A stretch of 54,429 bases of DNA from Bacteroidales bacterium. Its GTDB lineage: Bacteria; Bacteroidota; Bacteroidia; Bacteroidales; UBA12170. The notes below the pieces were generated by a model. That model was not told where the DNA came from. It did not search any database and saw nothing but the letters and a program-made list of their open reading frames with translations. Position 1 is the first letter of the stretch. Every line of letters begins with the position of its first letter. Positions 34,323 through 42,845 of this stretch are shown here, piece after piece. A program made the translations under genes and the position numbers. The stretch spans positions 1-54,429 of the forward strand of contig JAQIBR010000183.1 of NCBI GenBank assembly GCA_027858955.1, written 5' to 3'.

Positions 34323-34953
34323 GAAAAGGATTTCCAGCAATTTCTTCTGCAATTGTAGTGCCAGGACCGTGACCAGGATACACTTTATAATTCCCATCTA
34401 AGACAAATAATTTATTATGAATGCTTTCTAAAAGCAAATCCAGATTCCCAGTAGGTAAATCAGTTCTACCAATACTTTCGCGAAATAAAACATCGCCAGT
34501 TATAACAAATCTGTCGCTATCCGAAACAAAACATAAGCTTCCGTCAGCATGTCCAGGAGTATTTAATATGCGTAATTCGCTGTTGCCAAATTTAATAGTA
34601 TCCTTTTCGGTAATATATATTGAAGGAGCTTCAATTTCAGGAATTTGCACACCATAAACTGATGCTTGTTTAGCGGCTCCTTTTATGAATTGTATTCCAT
34701 CAGGATGAGCAGCATATCCAAAACTATAGGTTTTCTTAATATATGCTGCACCAAAACAATGATCAAAATGCAAATGAGTATTGTAAGCACCAACCAATTT
34801 CAAATTGTTTTTATTCAAATAGTCATCGAATTCTCCTTCTTCAATAGGGCTTGCAAAAGCAGGGTCAATAACTATGGCATCACCACTTTCGTCACTTAGT
34901 ATATATGTGTTTGTTTGAAATGGATTATATGCAAAAGTTTTAATTGATATCAT
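34300..34953 (-). CDS. MBL-fold metallohydrolase, glyoxalase II-like
   Basis: A 217-residue metallo-beta-lactamase-fold hydrolase. THLHFDHCFGA contains the HxHxDH metal motif, followed by NTPGHADGSLCF and FVITGDVLF with the bridging aspartate, and VYPGHGPGTTI near the end. This pattern is the YcbL/glyoxalase II-like group, which hydrolyses thioesters such as S-lactoylglutathione or other thiol esters; the substrate is not certain. It overlaps the GT9 gene tail-to-tail. Confidence 0.9.
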   Translation of the reverse strand: MISIKTFAYNPFQTNTYILSDESGDAIVIDPAFASPIEEGEFDDYLNKNNLKLVGAYNTHLHFDHCFGAAYIKKTYSFGYAAHPDGIQFIKGAAKQASVYGVQIPEIEAPSIYITEKDTIKFGNSELRILNTPGHADGSLCFVSDSDRFVITGDVLFRESIGRTDLPTGNLDLLLESIHNKLFVLDGNYKVYPGHGPGTTIAEEIAGNPFLKFGEIH

Positions 34954-34970
34954 ATCGAATTTTTTATTTG

Positions 34971-34978
34971 CAAAGGTA
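34971..34978 (-). promoter_or_regulatory. -7 box TACCTTTG for the MBL gene
   Basis: Minus-strand match to TAnnTTTG, 17 bases upstream of the ATG at 34953. Confidence 0.55.
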
Positions 34979-35255
34979 AAATAATTAGTAGTTTGCCTTA
35001 ATCTAAAAACCGACTAAAATTGTTCAATGAGACGTAGAGATGATTTTGCCAATTTTTGTATGGAATATAGTTGCATTTATTAATTCGGATTTATAAATTT
35101 TCTTCCAACTTGAGAAGAGAAAATATAATTTATGAAGAGATAATAAATGAAAATAATGATGGGTTGTAATAGTAAATATCCGTATATTAGCCCTATACAA
35201 ATTTCTTAAGATTTTATAACTTTAAAGAAAACTATGATAAAAGATCATCATCTTA

Positions 35256-35286
35256 TTGATAAGAGTCTATTGATATATTATCTTTG
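35256..35286 (+). promoter_or_regulatory. orphan promoter TTG-N20-TATCTTTG
   Basis: TTG at 35256-35258 and TATCTTTG at 35279-35286, spaced by 20 bases, form one of the best promoter matches in the window. No protein start follows for 225 bases, and HU has its own box at 35459. The transcript could be a small RNA or an alternative long HU leader. Confidence 0.5.
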
Positions 35287-35438
35287 AAAGGTAAATTATG
35301 CACAGGTCAGCGGACAGCTACCCAATTAAATTCCGATTATGATACTTATACTACTTTGTCAATTGTTGCGATATGAAGAGAAAAGTTAAAACAATTATCA
35401 GTGAGCGAATTAGGCGTAAAAAAAGTATAAAAATTCTA

Positions 35439-35466
35439 TTGAAGTATAAAAAAATATATATCTTTG
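35439..35466 (+). promoter_or_regulatory. HU promoter TTG-N17-TATCTTTG
   Basis: TTG at 35439-35441 and TATCTTTG at 35459-35466 precede the HU ATG at 35512 by about 45 bases. Confidence 0.6.
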
Positions 35467-35511
35467 CAACCCATTACAAATATAATGAAATAATTTAAAA
35501 CCGATATTATC

Positions 35512-35796
35512 ATGACAAAAGCAGAAATTGTAACTGATATTGCAGCAAAGACTGGAATCGAAAAAATTGCCGTTCAAAAAACTGTTGAAGCATTTATGGA
35601 ATCCATTAAGGGTTCTATGGCAGGTGGAGAAAATGTTTATTTAAGAGGCTTTGGCAGTTTTACTATCAAGAAAAGAGCTGAAAAGACTGGAAGAAATATT
35701 TCTAAGAATACTACTATTATTATTCCTGCACATAATATTCCAGCGTTCAAACCTGCCAAGACCTTTGTTAATGAGGTTAAGACAAAAGTTAAATAA
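35512..35796 (+). CDS. HU-family DNA-binding protein
   Basis: A 94-residue HU/IHF-family nucleoid protein that bends and compacts DNA as a dimer. It has the helical N-terminal half (MTKAEIVTDIAAKTGIEK), the turn GENVYLRGFGSFTIKKR, the DNA-binding arm AEKTGRN, and the conserved IPAFKPAKTF at the arm's end. Length and motif order are standard. It is followed 18 bases later by the small basic protein, and both share a terminator. Confidence 0.95.
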   Translation: MTKAEIVTDIAAKTGIEKIAVQKTVEAFMESIKGSMAGGENVYLRGFGSFTIKKRAEKTGRNISKNTTIIIPAHNIPAFKPAKTFVNEVKTKVK

Positions 35797-35814
35797 ATCT
35801 AAAAAGAGTAGAAA

Positions 35815-35904
35815 ATGCCAAGCGGTAAAAAAAGAAAAAGACATAAGATGTCTACGCATAAGCGTAAAAAACGTCTTAGAAAAAATCGGCATAAAAAGAA
35901 ATAA
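35815..35904 (+). CDS. 29-residue AURKAIP1/COX24-type basic protein
   Basis: A very short gene (ATG to TAA, 29 codons) encoding a Lys/Arg/His-rich peptide that begins MPSGKKRKRHKM and ends RLRKNRHKKK. This is the C-terminal AURKAIP1/COX24 (DUF1713, mS38-like) motif, which in Bacteroidota forms a free-standing protein usually annotated with this domain name. The mitochondrial version is a ribosomal protein, so a ribosome-associated role is likely. It lies 18 bases after HU and before a terminator hairpin, so it is probably co-transcribed with HU. Confidence 0.88.
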   Translation: MPSGKKRKRHKMSTHKRKKRLRKNRHKKK

Positions 35905-35918
35905 TTTGATTTATGCAT

Positions 35919-35967
35919 AATGAGATTTGTTATGTGACCCGGGTTACATGGCAGATCTCGTTTTATT
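35919..35967 (+). terminator. hairpin after the HU operon
   Basis: GAGAT at 35922-35926 pairs with ATCTC at 35955-35959. ATGT and ACAT pair inside it around a GACCC/GGGTT centre. A T-rich GTTTTATTT follows. It lies between the small basic protein and RNase G genes. Confidence 0.6.
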
Positions 35968-36084
35968 TATGCAACTGATTAGTTGGCTTATGCCGCCGAC
36001 TATTCAAAATTAATTTCCTTCCTTGTTATCTTCCGGCACTTAAAAGTTAAGTGCTTACTTTATGTACCTAAAAAAACAACGAAT

Positions 36085-37635
36085 GTGGACAAAGAATTAA
36101 TTATCGATTCTCGCTCCTCGGAAGTAGAAATTGCTTTATTGGAAGAAGGTCAACTTGTTGAAATTCACCAAGATAAGAATAGCAACAACTATAGTGTTGG
36201 TGATATTTATTTAGGTAGAGTACGAAAAATAATGCCAGGTTTAAACGCGGCATTTGTAGATGTTGGTTATGAACGCGATGCTTTTTTGCATTACCTGGAT
36301 TTAGGTGCTCAAGTGCGCTCACTCAACAAATATACACGCCAGAGTTTAAGCGATAAAAAAGAAAAAATTGATTTTTCCAACTTTGAATTGGAAAATGACA
36401 TTGAAAAAACCGGCAAAATTATTGAGGTTTTAAAGCCAAACATGCAAGTATTAGTGCAGGTTGCTAAAGAACCCATATCATCTAAAGGACCTCGCATCTC
36501 AACCGAGATATCTTTTGCCGGCAGATACATCGTGCTTTTACCCTTTTCGAATAAAATATCAGTTTCTCAAAAAATAAAGAGTAGCGACGAACGTAAAAGA
36601 TTAAAACGACTTATAGGAAGTATTAAACCTGAAAATTTTGGGATTATTATTCGGACTGTTGCCGAAGGCAGAAAAGTAGCCGAATTACATTCTGATTTAA
36701 GTTATTTATTAGAACGTTGGGACCAAGTTTCCAGCAAATTATTGAAAGCAAAAGCTCCAGTAAAAGTTGTGAGCGAGCTTGACCGTACTTCTACAATATT
36801 AAGAGATTTATTAAGCGAATCGTTTAATCATATTCACGTAAGTGATCGCGATTTAGCTAATGAAGTAAAAACTTTTATTGGTGGATTTGCGCCTGATAAA
36901 GTTAATATTGTTAAGGAATACAAAGGTAGTGACCCTATTTTCGAACACTTTGGGATTGATAAACAGATTAAGAATTCTTTTGGTAAAATTGTTACCATTA
37001 AAAGTGGAATATACTTGATTATCGAGCATACCGAAGCGCTTCATGTAATTGATGTAAATAGTGGGCATCGTGTTAACAAAGAAAAATCACAGGAGGAGAA
37101 TGCACTAAGTGTAAACATCGAATCCGCATCCGAAATTGCTCGACAGTTGAGACTTCGTGATATGGGGGGAATTATTGTGATTGATTTTATTGATATGGCT
37201 CAGGCACAAAATCGCCGTAAACTATTTCAACATATGAAAGACGAAATGGCGAAAGACCGTGCAAAGCATACTATTTTGCCACCAACTAAATTTGGTTTGG
37301 TTCAAATTACGCGACAACGTGTGCGCCCTGAAATGAATATTTCTATATTAGAGCAGTGTCCGGTTTGTGCTGGAAGTGGCGAAATAGTTCCCAGCTCTTT
37401 ATTGATCGACGAAATTCATAATAAATTGAGTTATTTGATTCAGGAACAAAATGAGAGAGGACTTACTTTGATAGTACATCCTTATGTTTATGCTTATCTG
37501 AAAACAGGATTTAGTTCATTTCAGAGAAAGTTGTTTTGGGAATTCAAACGTTGGATTAAAGTAAAAGAAAGTACGACATTTCACTTTTTAGAATTCAAAT
37601 TCTTTAATAAATCTGGGGAAGAAATTAAGCTTTAA
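36085..37635 (+). CDS. rng: ribonuclease G (RNase E/G family)
   Basis: An RNase E/G family endoribonuclease of 516 residues from the GTG at 36085. An upstream in-frame TTG at 35983 would add 34 residues with no family resemblance. The S1-like domain follows YLGRVRKIMPGLNAAFVDVGY. The catalytic aspartates are in VIDVNSG and DFIDMAQAQNRRKL, and the zinc-link cysteines are in CPVCAGSGEI. It lacks the long C-terminal degradosome scaffold of RNase E, so it is the RNase G type. It processes 16S rRNA 5' ends and decays some mRNAs. A strong terminator follows. Confidence 0.93.
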   Translation: MDKELIIDSRSSEVEIALLEEGQLVEIHQDKNSNNYSVGDIYLGRVRKIMPGLNAAFVDVGYERDAFLHYLDLGAQVRSLNKYTRQSLSDKKEKIDFSNFELENDIEKTGKIIEVLKPNMQVLVQVAKEPISSKGPRISTEISFAGRYIVLLPFSNKISVSQKIKSSDERKRLKRLIGSIKPENFGIIIRTVAEGRKVAELHSDLSYLLERWDQVSSKLLKAKAPVKVVSELDRTSTILRDLLSESFNHIHVSDRDLANEVKTFIGGFAPDKVNIVKEYKGSDPIFEHFGIDKQIKNSFGKIVTIKSGIYLIIEHTEALHVIDVNSGHRVNKEKSQEENALSVNIESASEIARQLRLRDMGGIIVIDFIDMAQAQNRRKLFQHMKDEMAKDRAKHTILPPTKFGLVQITRQRVRPEMNISILEQCPVCAGSGEIVPSSLLIDEIHNKLSYLIQEQNERGLTLIVHPYVYAYLKTGFSSFQRKLFWEFKRWIKVKESTTFHFLEFKFFNKSGEEIKL

Positions 37636-37660
37636 TGCTTATAAATAATTGAGAAAGCAA

Positions 37661-37731
37661 TAGCAAAAAACTTTTCGATACTCTTTTCGTCTGATTGAGT
37701 ATCCAAGGGAAAGTTTTTTGCTATTTTTTTT
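37661..37731 (+). terminator. strong double-stem terminator of rng
   Basis: TAGCAAAAAACTTT at 37661-37674 pairs perfectly with AAAGTTTTTTGCTA at 37710-37723. An inner stem GATACTC (37677-37683) with GAGTATC (37697-37703) lies inside it. A run of T follows to 37731. Confidence 0.9.
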
Positions 37732-37971
37732 GATAACAGGACTTCTATTTCTTATAGTTTAATATTAAAAGCCCACATAATTCCCAAACTCGTGCTGGTT
37801 TTATTGTTGGATTTTTTGTTAGTATTCTTTTTTGCTTTTGTTGAATTAAAAAGCTGTAAAACAAGCATATAGACTTAAAAATATATTCATATTAAGTTTA
37901 AAATTATTTGATATTTGGAATAAAATGCCACAATATTGCATTGAATTACAGCAATCGGTGTAGCAATATAG

Positions 37972-37979
37972 TAATTTTG
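37972..37979 (+). promoter_or_regulatory. -7 box TAATTTTG for the endonuclease gene
   Basis: Matches TAnnTTTG and lies 44 bases before the ATG at 38024. Confidence 0.4.
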
Positions 37980-38023
37980 TAGACCTTAATAGCCTTATTT
38001 TTAAAATCGGGTCTTGATATATT

Positions 38024-38911
38024 ATGATGAAAAAGTCAGATATAATCATTGTTTCTGATACTAGTAATGATGAATATGATAGTATTGTTGAAGATGCAGT
38101 TAAATATTCATTAATCTCTTTTCCATTTACTACGGACAGAATGAAAATTCCAAATCAGAAGAAAAGGGTAATAAACATAGCAAAAGGGAAAATAGCTGAA
38201 GGTCTTTTTAAATGGTATTGCAATAACAATAATATTAACGTTAATTTTGAAACATGCGAAACTCCATTTTGGCAGGTTGATAAAAGAGATTTTATGCTGA
38301 ATGGATATGAATGGGATATTAAAAACAATATACTTTATTTGGAAGGTGATTATTCTGAAGATATTTTAAACTTACCGGCCTTAATTCCAAGCAGAAACCG
38401 CTGCGATCAGTGGAGTACCAAGGATAGTATAAAAATTTCAAAATCGAGAGGTGTAAAGCATTTATTTACTTTTTTAAAAGGAGCAGAATTAAAGGATGGG
38501 GAGAGAAGAGACCCCTTTTTTGATATAAATTTAAGTAAGCGACAAGCGGATATATTACAAAAATGCTACAAAAAATATAAGGGATTACCTACGAAAAGTG
38601 AACCATTCGTTCCAAAAGTCTTTTGGGATTATTTTTTAAAAAGCAATACTGATTTATTCACAGTATTTAAAAGACCAAAACTTGTAATTACAGGGTTTGC
38701 AGACAAAACTATTTGGAACTTATTTAAAGAAACAGGTCCTAATGAAGCAAATAATTATATAAATCATGTTTCACCTTATTGGTATAAAAAGATTGGCCGT
38801 AGAAATTCTTTATCTTGGTACGACGGTGTTTTATGGACAAAAATTACGAACATGACATTGCCTGTATGCTATTTGAAATCTTTTTCCAATGAAATTATAG
38901 GTAAAATTTGA
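38024..38911 (+). CDS. candidate type II restriction endonuclease
   Basis: A 295-residue protein. Residues Glu59 (AKGKIAEGLFKWY), Asp89 (DKRDF) and Asp98-x-Lys100 (EWDIKNN) are arranged as a PD-(D/E)XK nuclease core. The rest is not recognised, as is usual for restriction enzymes. It ends 41 bases from the end of the convergent DNA methyltransferase gene, the classic restriction-modification arrangement. An ATG one codon later is an alternative start. Recognition sequence unknown. It could instead be another PD-(D/E)XK nuclease, but the adjacent methyltransferase favours restriction. Confidence 0.65.
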   Translation: MMKKSDIIIVSDTSNDEYDSIVEDAVKYSLISFPFTTDRMKIPNQKKRVINIAKGKIAEGLFKWYCNNNNINVNFETCETPFWQVDKRDFMLNGYEWDIKNNILYLEGDYSEDILNLPALIPSRNRCDQWSTKDSIKISKSRGVKHLFTFLKGAELKDGERRDPFFDINLSKRQADILQKCYKKYKGLPTKSEPFVPKVFWDYFLKSNTDLFTVFKRPKLVITGFADKTIWNLFKETGPNEANNYINHVSPYWYKKIGRRNSLSWYDGVLWTKITNMTLPVCYLKSFSNEIIGKI

Positions 38912-38952
38912 TAAAAAACAATAATTATACACATAAGAGTATGTGATATTCA

Positions 38953-40356
38953 TTATTTAATTGGCTTTACAAAATTAAGACAATATTGATGAAATGTATT
39001 ACTCACGAAAGTATTTCCGTATCCATAAGGTGCAAGATTTATATCATCTTGTAACCAGAAAAATTCTGGCAACACTATTAATTTGCTACTTACTTTTCTC
39101 GTTAAATCCCATGCAAACGGATAGTTTTTACCTTTCTTTTTAATGTTCTTAACAATTATCGTAATATATCCTCCTGGCTTAAGTAATTCGATTAAATTCA
39201 AATAAATATCAGTTAATTCATTTAGAAAATTGTTATAATCTTCTATATTACCTAAATCTTTTGTGTTATCAGAATAATTAAGTTTTAATCCCTTTTCTTT
39301 TCTTTTAGCTTGGTTTTCAGCACCTTTCATATTCAACATATCCCAATAAGGTGGTGAAGTAATTATGTAATCAATGCTTGGGAAATCATGATCTGTTATC
39401 TCACGTACATCGCAATTTAAGATTTTAAATTTCACATTATTTTCTTCCTTAATGAAAAGGGATTTTTGTTTAGGATGTAAATACTCTTCTAAACGATCAT
39501 TTGCAATTTTTGCAAAATACTCGCTTAATTCTGTTCCATAACCGTTTCTTCCTTTTTTTAATGCTGCCAACTGAGTCGAACCTGTTCCACTCATAGGATC
39601 AAATATATTTTCATTTTCATTTGAAAAAACTTCAATGAAATCTTCTATTAAATTTTCAGGAAATTTGGCCGGGTGTAAAATTTCTTTTTTATTTCTAGGC
39701 GGAGGTTTGATAATGTCCCACTGTTTAGTGTATTTGCTAAAGTCCTTAGATATATTGGTATTCGGACAAGTTAATTCTGTATCTATATATTCAAATTGTC
39801 CACTTGAATTTTCATCTTTTCTGAAATTTAGAAGATAAAAAACTTCATTGTTTAATTGCTTTTGATCTGTGGGAGTTAAGCAAGCAATTTTTTCATCTTT
39901 AAGACTAAATCCACTTGATATTGAATATGATAAATCCCATGCTAGAGGATAATAATTATCATTTATAGTTTTATTATGCAATAAAATAGTAATGAAACGC
40001 CTATTTTTTAATATTGCAAATAGATTTTTTGTTAAAAGTAGAATCTCTCTTTTTAGATTTCTGAATTCATCAATTGTGTTAATTTCATCAATTTTGGATC
40101 TTAAATCAATCAATGCATATTGGATATCATCAGTAAAGTCTATAACGATGTTTGCCTTATTTTTTTCTGCAACTTCTTTTAATGTTTTACGATTCGTTCC
40201 ATAATAATAAATATTAGGCATTGATTGTTCGTCATCAAATTTCATAAAGAACCTAATGTGTTCAGAATAAAGAGTTTCGTTATCTTGAAATAAAAACCAA
40301 GATTTTTGAAAGGGTAGCCATTCTTTTGAAGTAATATTATTGAATCTATTTTTCAT
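38953..40356 (-). CDS. DNA methyltransferase (N4-cytosine/N6-adenine type)
   Basis: A 467-residue amino-methyltransferase. The SAM-binding motif is DPMSGTGS (253-260), and the catalytic motif is TSPPYWD (333-339) of the SPPY type found in m4C and beta-class m6A enzymes. The N-terminal half carries a faded copy of the C-terminal part of the domain: PLAWDLSYSIS near 137-147 against PFAWDLTRKVS near 413-423, with matching upstream helices. It is convergent with the candidate endonuclease and presumably protects its site. It is AT-rich like its partner, consistent with joint acquisition. Confidence 0.85.
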   Translation of the reverse strand: MKNRFNNITSKEWLPFQKSWFLFQDNETLYSEHIRFFMKFDDEQSMPNIYYYGTNRKTLKEVAEKNKANIVIDFTDDIQYALIDLRSKIDEINTIDEFRNLKREILLLTKNLFAILKNRRFITILLHNKTINDNYYPLAWDLSYSISSGFSLKDEKIACLTPTDQKQLNNEVFYLLNFRKDENSSGQFEYIDTELTCPNTNISKDFSKYTKQWDIIKPPPRNKKEILHPAKFPENLIEDFIEVFSNENENIFDPMSGTGSTQLAALKKGRNGYGTELSEYFAKIANDRLEEYLHPKQKSLFIKEENNVKFKILNCDVREITDHDFPSIDYIITSPPYWDMLNMKGAENQAKRKEKGLKLNYSDNTKDLGNIEDYNNFLNELTDIYLNLIELLKPGGYITIIVKNIKKKGKNYPFAWDLTRKVSSKLIVLPEFFWLQDDINLAPYGYGNTFVSNTFHQYCLNFVKPIK

Positions 40357-40361
40357 TTAAT

Positions 40362-40378
40362 GCATGCTTATAGTATGC
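40362..40378. promoter_or_regulatory. near-palindrome before the methyltransferase start
   Basis: GCATGCT (40362-40368) and AGTATGC (40372-40378) form a near-perfect inverted repeat with a three-base centre, five bases upstream of the start codon on the minus strand. It could be an autoregulatory operator. Confidence 0.3.
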
Positions 40379-40536
40379 TAATCTAATGGCATTTTTAATA
40401 AAATACAAAAAGAAAGAAATATTAAATGTTGTTTACTTTAGTCAAGAGTAAATCAATTTGATTTCAAATTATCGTAATTATTTTGTCCCCTTTTGACTAA
40501 GTGAGAAGCACTTATTTTCTCAGTGCCAATAGATAC

Positions 40537-40968
40537 TTATTTAGCAATTAATGCAATCGTACCTACACCAAAAGCTACAAAATAAGTCGCTAATACTACT
40601 ATCAACATAATGCCGATAAATTTATAGTGACTTTTTAAAAAGCGAAAAGAAGTGTTTAAGATATCTTCATTATTAGTTTTATAGGCTTTAATAATGCCCT
40701 GCGAAAATTGAAATAAATAATAAATCGGGAAGAAATATAACACTGCAATCATAATATAAATAGCAGCGATTATACCGCTAGATAATCCAAATCGGTCTGA
40801 TGAGATATCCATATCTTCATTTAAAACTGACAGAACGGGTCCCATAATAATACCAACAAAAACTAAAAAGCCAATCATGATAAACCCTAAAATGGCAATG
40901 AATCTCGACCAGCGAGCGGCATCGTATAGCCAATTAATACTTGTTTTGTTAAGCGAAAAAATTTCCAT
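40537..40968 (-). CDS. DUF5362-like membrane protein
   Basis: A 143-residue integral membrane protein with three or four hydrophobic segments (about 23-50, 66-88 and 116-140). The start SINWLYDAARWSRFIAILGFI looks like the Bacteroidota DUF5362 family. Function unknown. It lies 117 bases downstream of pckA on the same strand; a hairpin terminator for pckA separates the two. Confidence 0.6.
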   Translation of the reverse strand: MEIFSLNKTSINWLYDAARWSRFIAILGFIMIGFLVFVGIIMGPVLSVLNEDMDISSDRFGLSSGIIAAIYIMIAVLYFFPIYYLFQFSQGIIKAYKTNNEDILNTSFRFLKSHYKFIGIMLIVVLATYFVAFGVGTIALIAK

Positions 40969-41017
40969 AATCTAGTTTTTTTTGTTCAACTAAACTAATT
41001 CATTCGTGAAGAATAGC

Positions 41018-41051
41018 AAAAAAAGCCACTCCAAAATGAATTGAAATGGCT
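41018..41051 (-). terminator. terminator of pckA
   Basis: On the minus strand AGCCATTTCAA pairs with TTGGAGTGGCT (with G-U pairs), followed by seven T. It lies 35 bases past the pckA stop. Confidence 0.75.
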
Positions 41052-41085
41052 AAATTTATTAAGTGATTATCACTTCGATATCAAT

Positions 41086-42708
41086 TTACAGTTGAGGTCC
41101 AGCAGCAACTAATGCTTTTCCATGTTCGTTATCGGTATATTTCGCAAAGTTTTTAATAAAACGCTCTGCTAAATCTTTAGCTTTTTTATTCCACTCTTTA
41201 ACATCTGCATAAGTATCGCGAGGGTCAAGAATATTTGAATCTACCCCATGTAATTCCGTAGGAACTTCAAGATTGAAAATAGGCATCATTTTAGTATTAG
41301 CTTTCTCAATAGAACCATCAAGAATAGCGTCAATTATAGCACGTGTATCTTGAATAGAAATTCTCTTTCCTGTTCCATTCCAACCTGTATTTACAAGATA
41401 AGCCTCAGTATTATGAGCATCCATTTTCTTTACCAATTCCGTACCATATTTAGTTGGATGTAAGGATAAGAAGGCAGCTCCAAAACAAGCTGAAAAAGCA
41501 GGCTGAGGTGTAGTTACGCCACGTTCTGTACCTGCTAGTTTTGCAGTAAATCCTGATAAGAAATGATATTGTATTTGATCATGATTTAGTTTAGAAACAG
41601 GAGGCAGTACACCAAAAGCATCAGCTGAAAGGAAAATTACTTTGTTTGCGTGTCCTGCTTTTGAAACAGGTTTAACAATATTTTTAATATGATAGATTGG
41701 ATAAGAAACGCGAGTGTTTTGAGTTACGGAACCATCTTTAAAATCTATTTTACCGTTTTCGTCAAGTGTTACATTCTCTAGTAGAGCATCTCGTTTTATC
41801 GCATTATAAATATCAGGTTCAGCAATAGGATCAAGGTTTATCGTTTTAGCATAACATCCACCTTCAAAATTAAAAATTCCTTCATCATCCCAACCGTGTT
41901 CATCATCACCAATTAATTGGCGCTTTGGATCAGTTGACAAGGTAGTTTTTCCAGTACCAGAAAGACCAAAGAAAATCGCAACATCACCATCTGTTCCTCT
42001 GTTAGCAGAGCAATGCATTGCCGGCATTCCGCGTAATGGAAGGTAATAGTTCATCATCGCAAAAATTCCTTTTTTCATCTCGCCACCGTACCAGCTTCCA
42101 CCAATAACTTGCATTTTATCCGTCAGATTAAAAACGGTATAAACTTCTGAGTTTAAGCCTTGCTTTTCCCAATTAGGATTAACGGTTTTTGAAGCATTTA
42201 ACGAAACAAAGTCAGGTTCTCCATATACTTCTAATTCTTCAGCAGTAGGTCTGATGAACATATTTGTAACAAAGTGAGCCTGCCAAGCTACTTCCATAAT
42301 AAAGCGAACTTTTAATCGGCTATCCTCGTTTGCACCAGAAAAAGTGTCAACAACATACAATTTTTTACCCGAAAGTTGATTAGTAGTTGTTTCTTTTAAT
42401 TCAGACCAAACTTTTGGAGTAATTGGTTTATTGTCGTTAGGCGACCCTGGTGTATTCCACCAAATTGTATCTCTTGTCACATCGTCCTCAACAATGTATT
42501 TATCTTTAGGGGAGCGTCCTGTAAAAATTCCAGTCATTACATTAATTGCCCCTAATTCAGATACTTGTCCTTGTTCAAAACCTTCTAATGAAGGATTGGT
42601 TTCGTGTGCATATAGCTCATCATAAGACAAGTTGTAATAAATTTCTTCAGCATCTACTATCCCATAAGATGCTAGTGCAGTTTTAATTTTATCAATCTTT
42701 TTAGCCAT
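41086..42708 (-). CDS. pckA: phosphoenolpyruvate carboxykinase (ATP)
   Basis: An ATP-dependent PEPCK of 540 residues interconverting oxaloacetate and phosphoenolpyruvate. It carries the kinase P-loop [11 protein letters not shown], the [10 protein letters not shown] metal/nucleotide segment, [10 protein letters not shown] and the [12 protein letters not shown] stretch. The [10 protein letters not shown] segment is also typical. In anaerobic Bacteroidota this enzyme often fixes CO2 in the direction of oxaloacetate during fermentation. It lies next to the malic enzyme gene and each has its own promoter. Confidence 0.97.
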   Translation of the reverse strand: MAKKIDKIKTALASYGIVDAEEIYYNLSYDELYAHETNPSLEGFEQGQVSELGAINVMTGIFTGRSPKDKYIVEDDVTRDTIWWNTPGSPNDNKPITPKVWSELKETTTNQLSGKKLYVVDTFSGANEDSRLKVRFIMEVAWQAHFVTNMFIRPTAEELEVYGEPDFVSLNASKTVNPNWEKQGLNSEVYTVFNLTDKMQVIGGSWYGGEMKKGIFAMMNYYLPLRGMPAMHCSANRGTDGDVAIFFGLSGTGKTTLSTDPKRQLIGDDEHGWDDEGIFNFEGGCYAKTINLDPIAEPDIYNAIKRDALLENVTLDENGKIDFKDGSVTQNTRVSYPIYHIKNIVKPVSKAGHANKVIFLSADAFGVLPPVSKLNHDQIQYHFLSGFTAKLAGTERGVTTPQPAFSACFGAAFLSLHPTKYGTELVKKMDAHNTEAYLVNTGWNGTGKRISIQDTRAIIDAILDGSIEKANTKMMPIFNLEVPTELHGVDSNILDPRDTYADVKEWNKKAKDLAERFIKNFAKYTDNEHGKALVAAGPQL

Positions 42709-42758
42709 ATTAAATAATTTTGAATTGTATAAATTTCAATCGTTTGCATTAAAAGCAA

Positions 42759-42766
42759 CAAATATA
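42759..42766 (-). promoter_or_regulatory. -7 box TATATTTG for pckA
   Basis: Minus-strand match to TAnnTTTG, 50 bases upstream of the pckA ATG. Confidence 0.55.
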
Positions 42767-42782
42767 CTAAATCTGTAATATG

Positions 42783-42816
42783 AAAACTGGCACATATGTG
42801 AATACGTGCCAGTTTT
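42783..42816 (-). terminator. terminator of the malic enzyme gene
   Basis: AAAACTGGCAC (42783-42793) pairs perfectly with GTGCCAGTTTT (42806-42816). Read on the minus strand the stem ends in TTTT. It lies 30 bases past the malic enzyme stop and before the pckA promoter. Confidence 0.7.
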
Positions 42817-42845
42817 ATAGCTATTTATATTGATTATAAAAAAAA

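Larger units (their letters stand above)
34954..35511. other. 558-base intergenic region before HU
   Basis: AT-rich, with no reading frame I can support on either strand. It contains the MBL-gene promoter box at its left end, the HU promoter at its right end and a strong orphan promoter around 35256-35286. A small RNA in 35290-35430 is possible but I found no clear terminator. Confidence 0.5.
37636..38023. other. 388-base gap before the restriction gene
   Basis: No gene is seen. The left part is the rng terminator. The rest is AT-rich, with a TAATTTTG promoter box near 37972. Confidence 0.5.

Noticed and set aside
35983-36084. upstream TTG start of RNase G
   Set aside because: The extra 34 residues do not resemble the family, while the GTG at 36085 gives the usual first residues of RNase E/G proteins.
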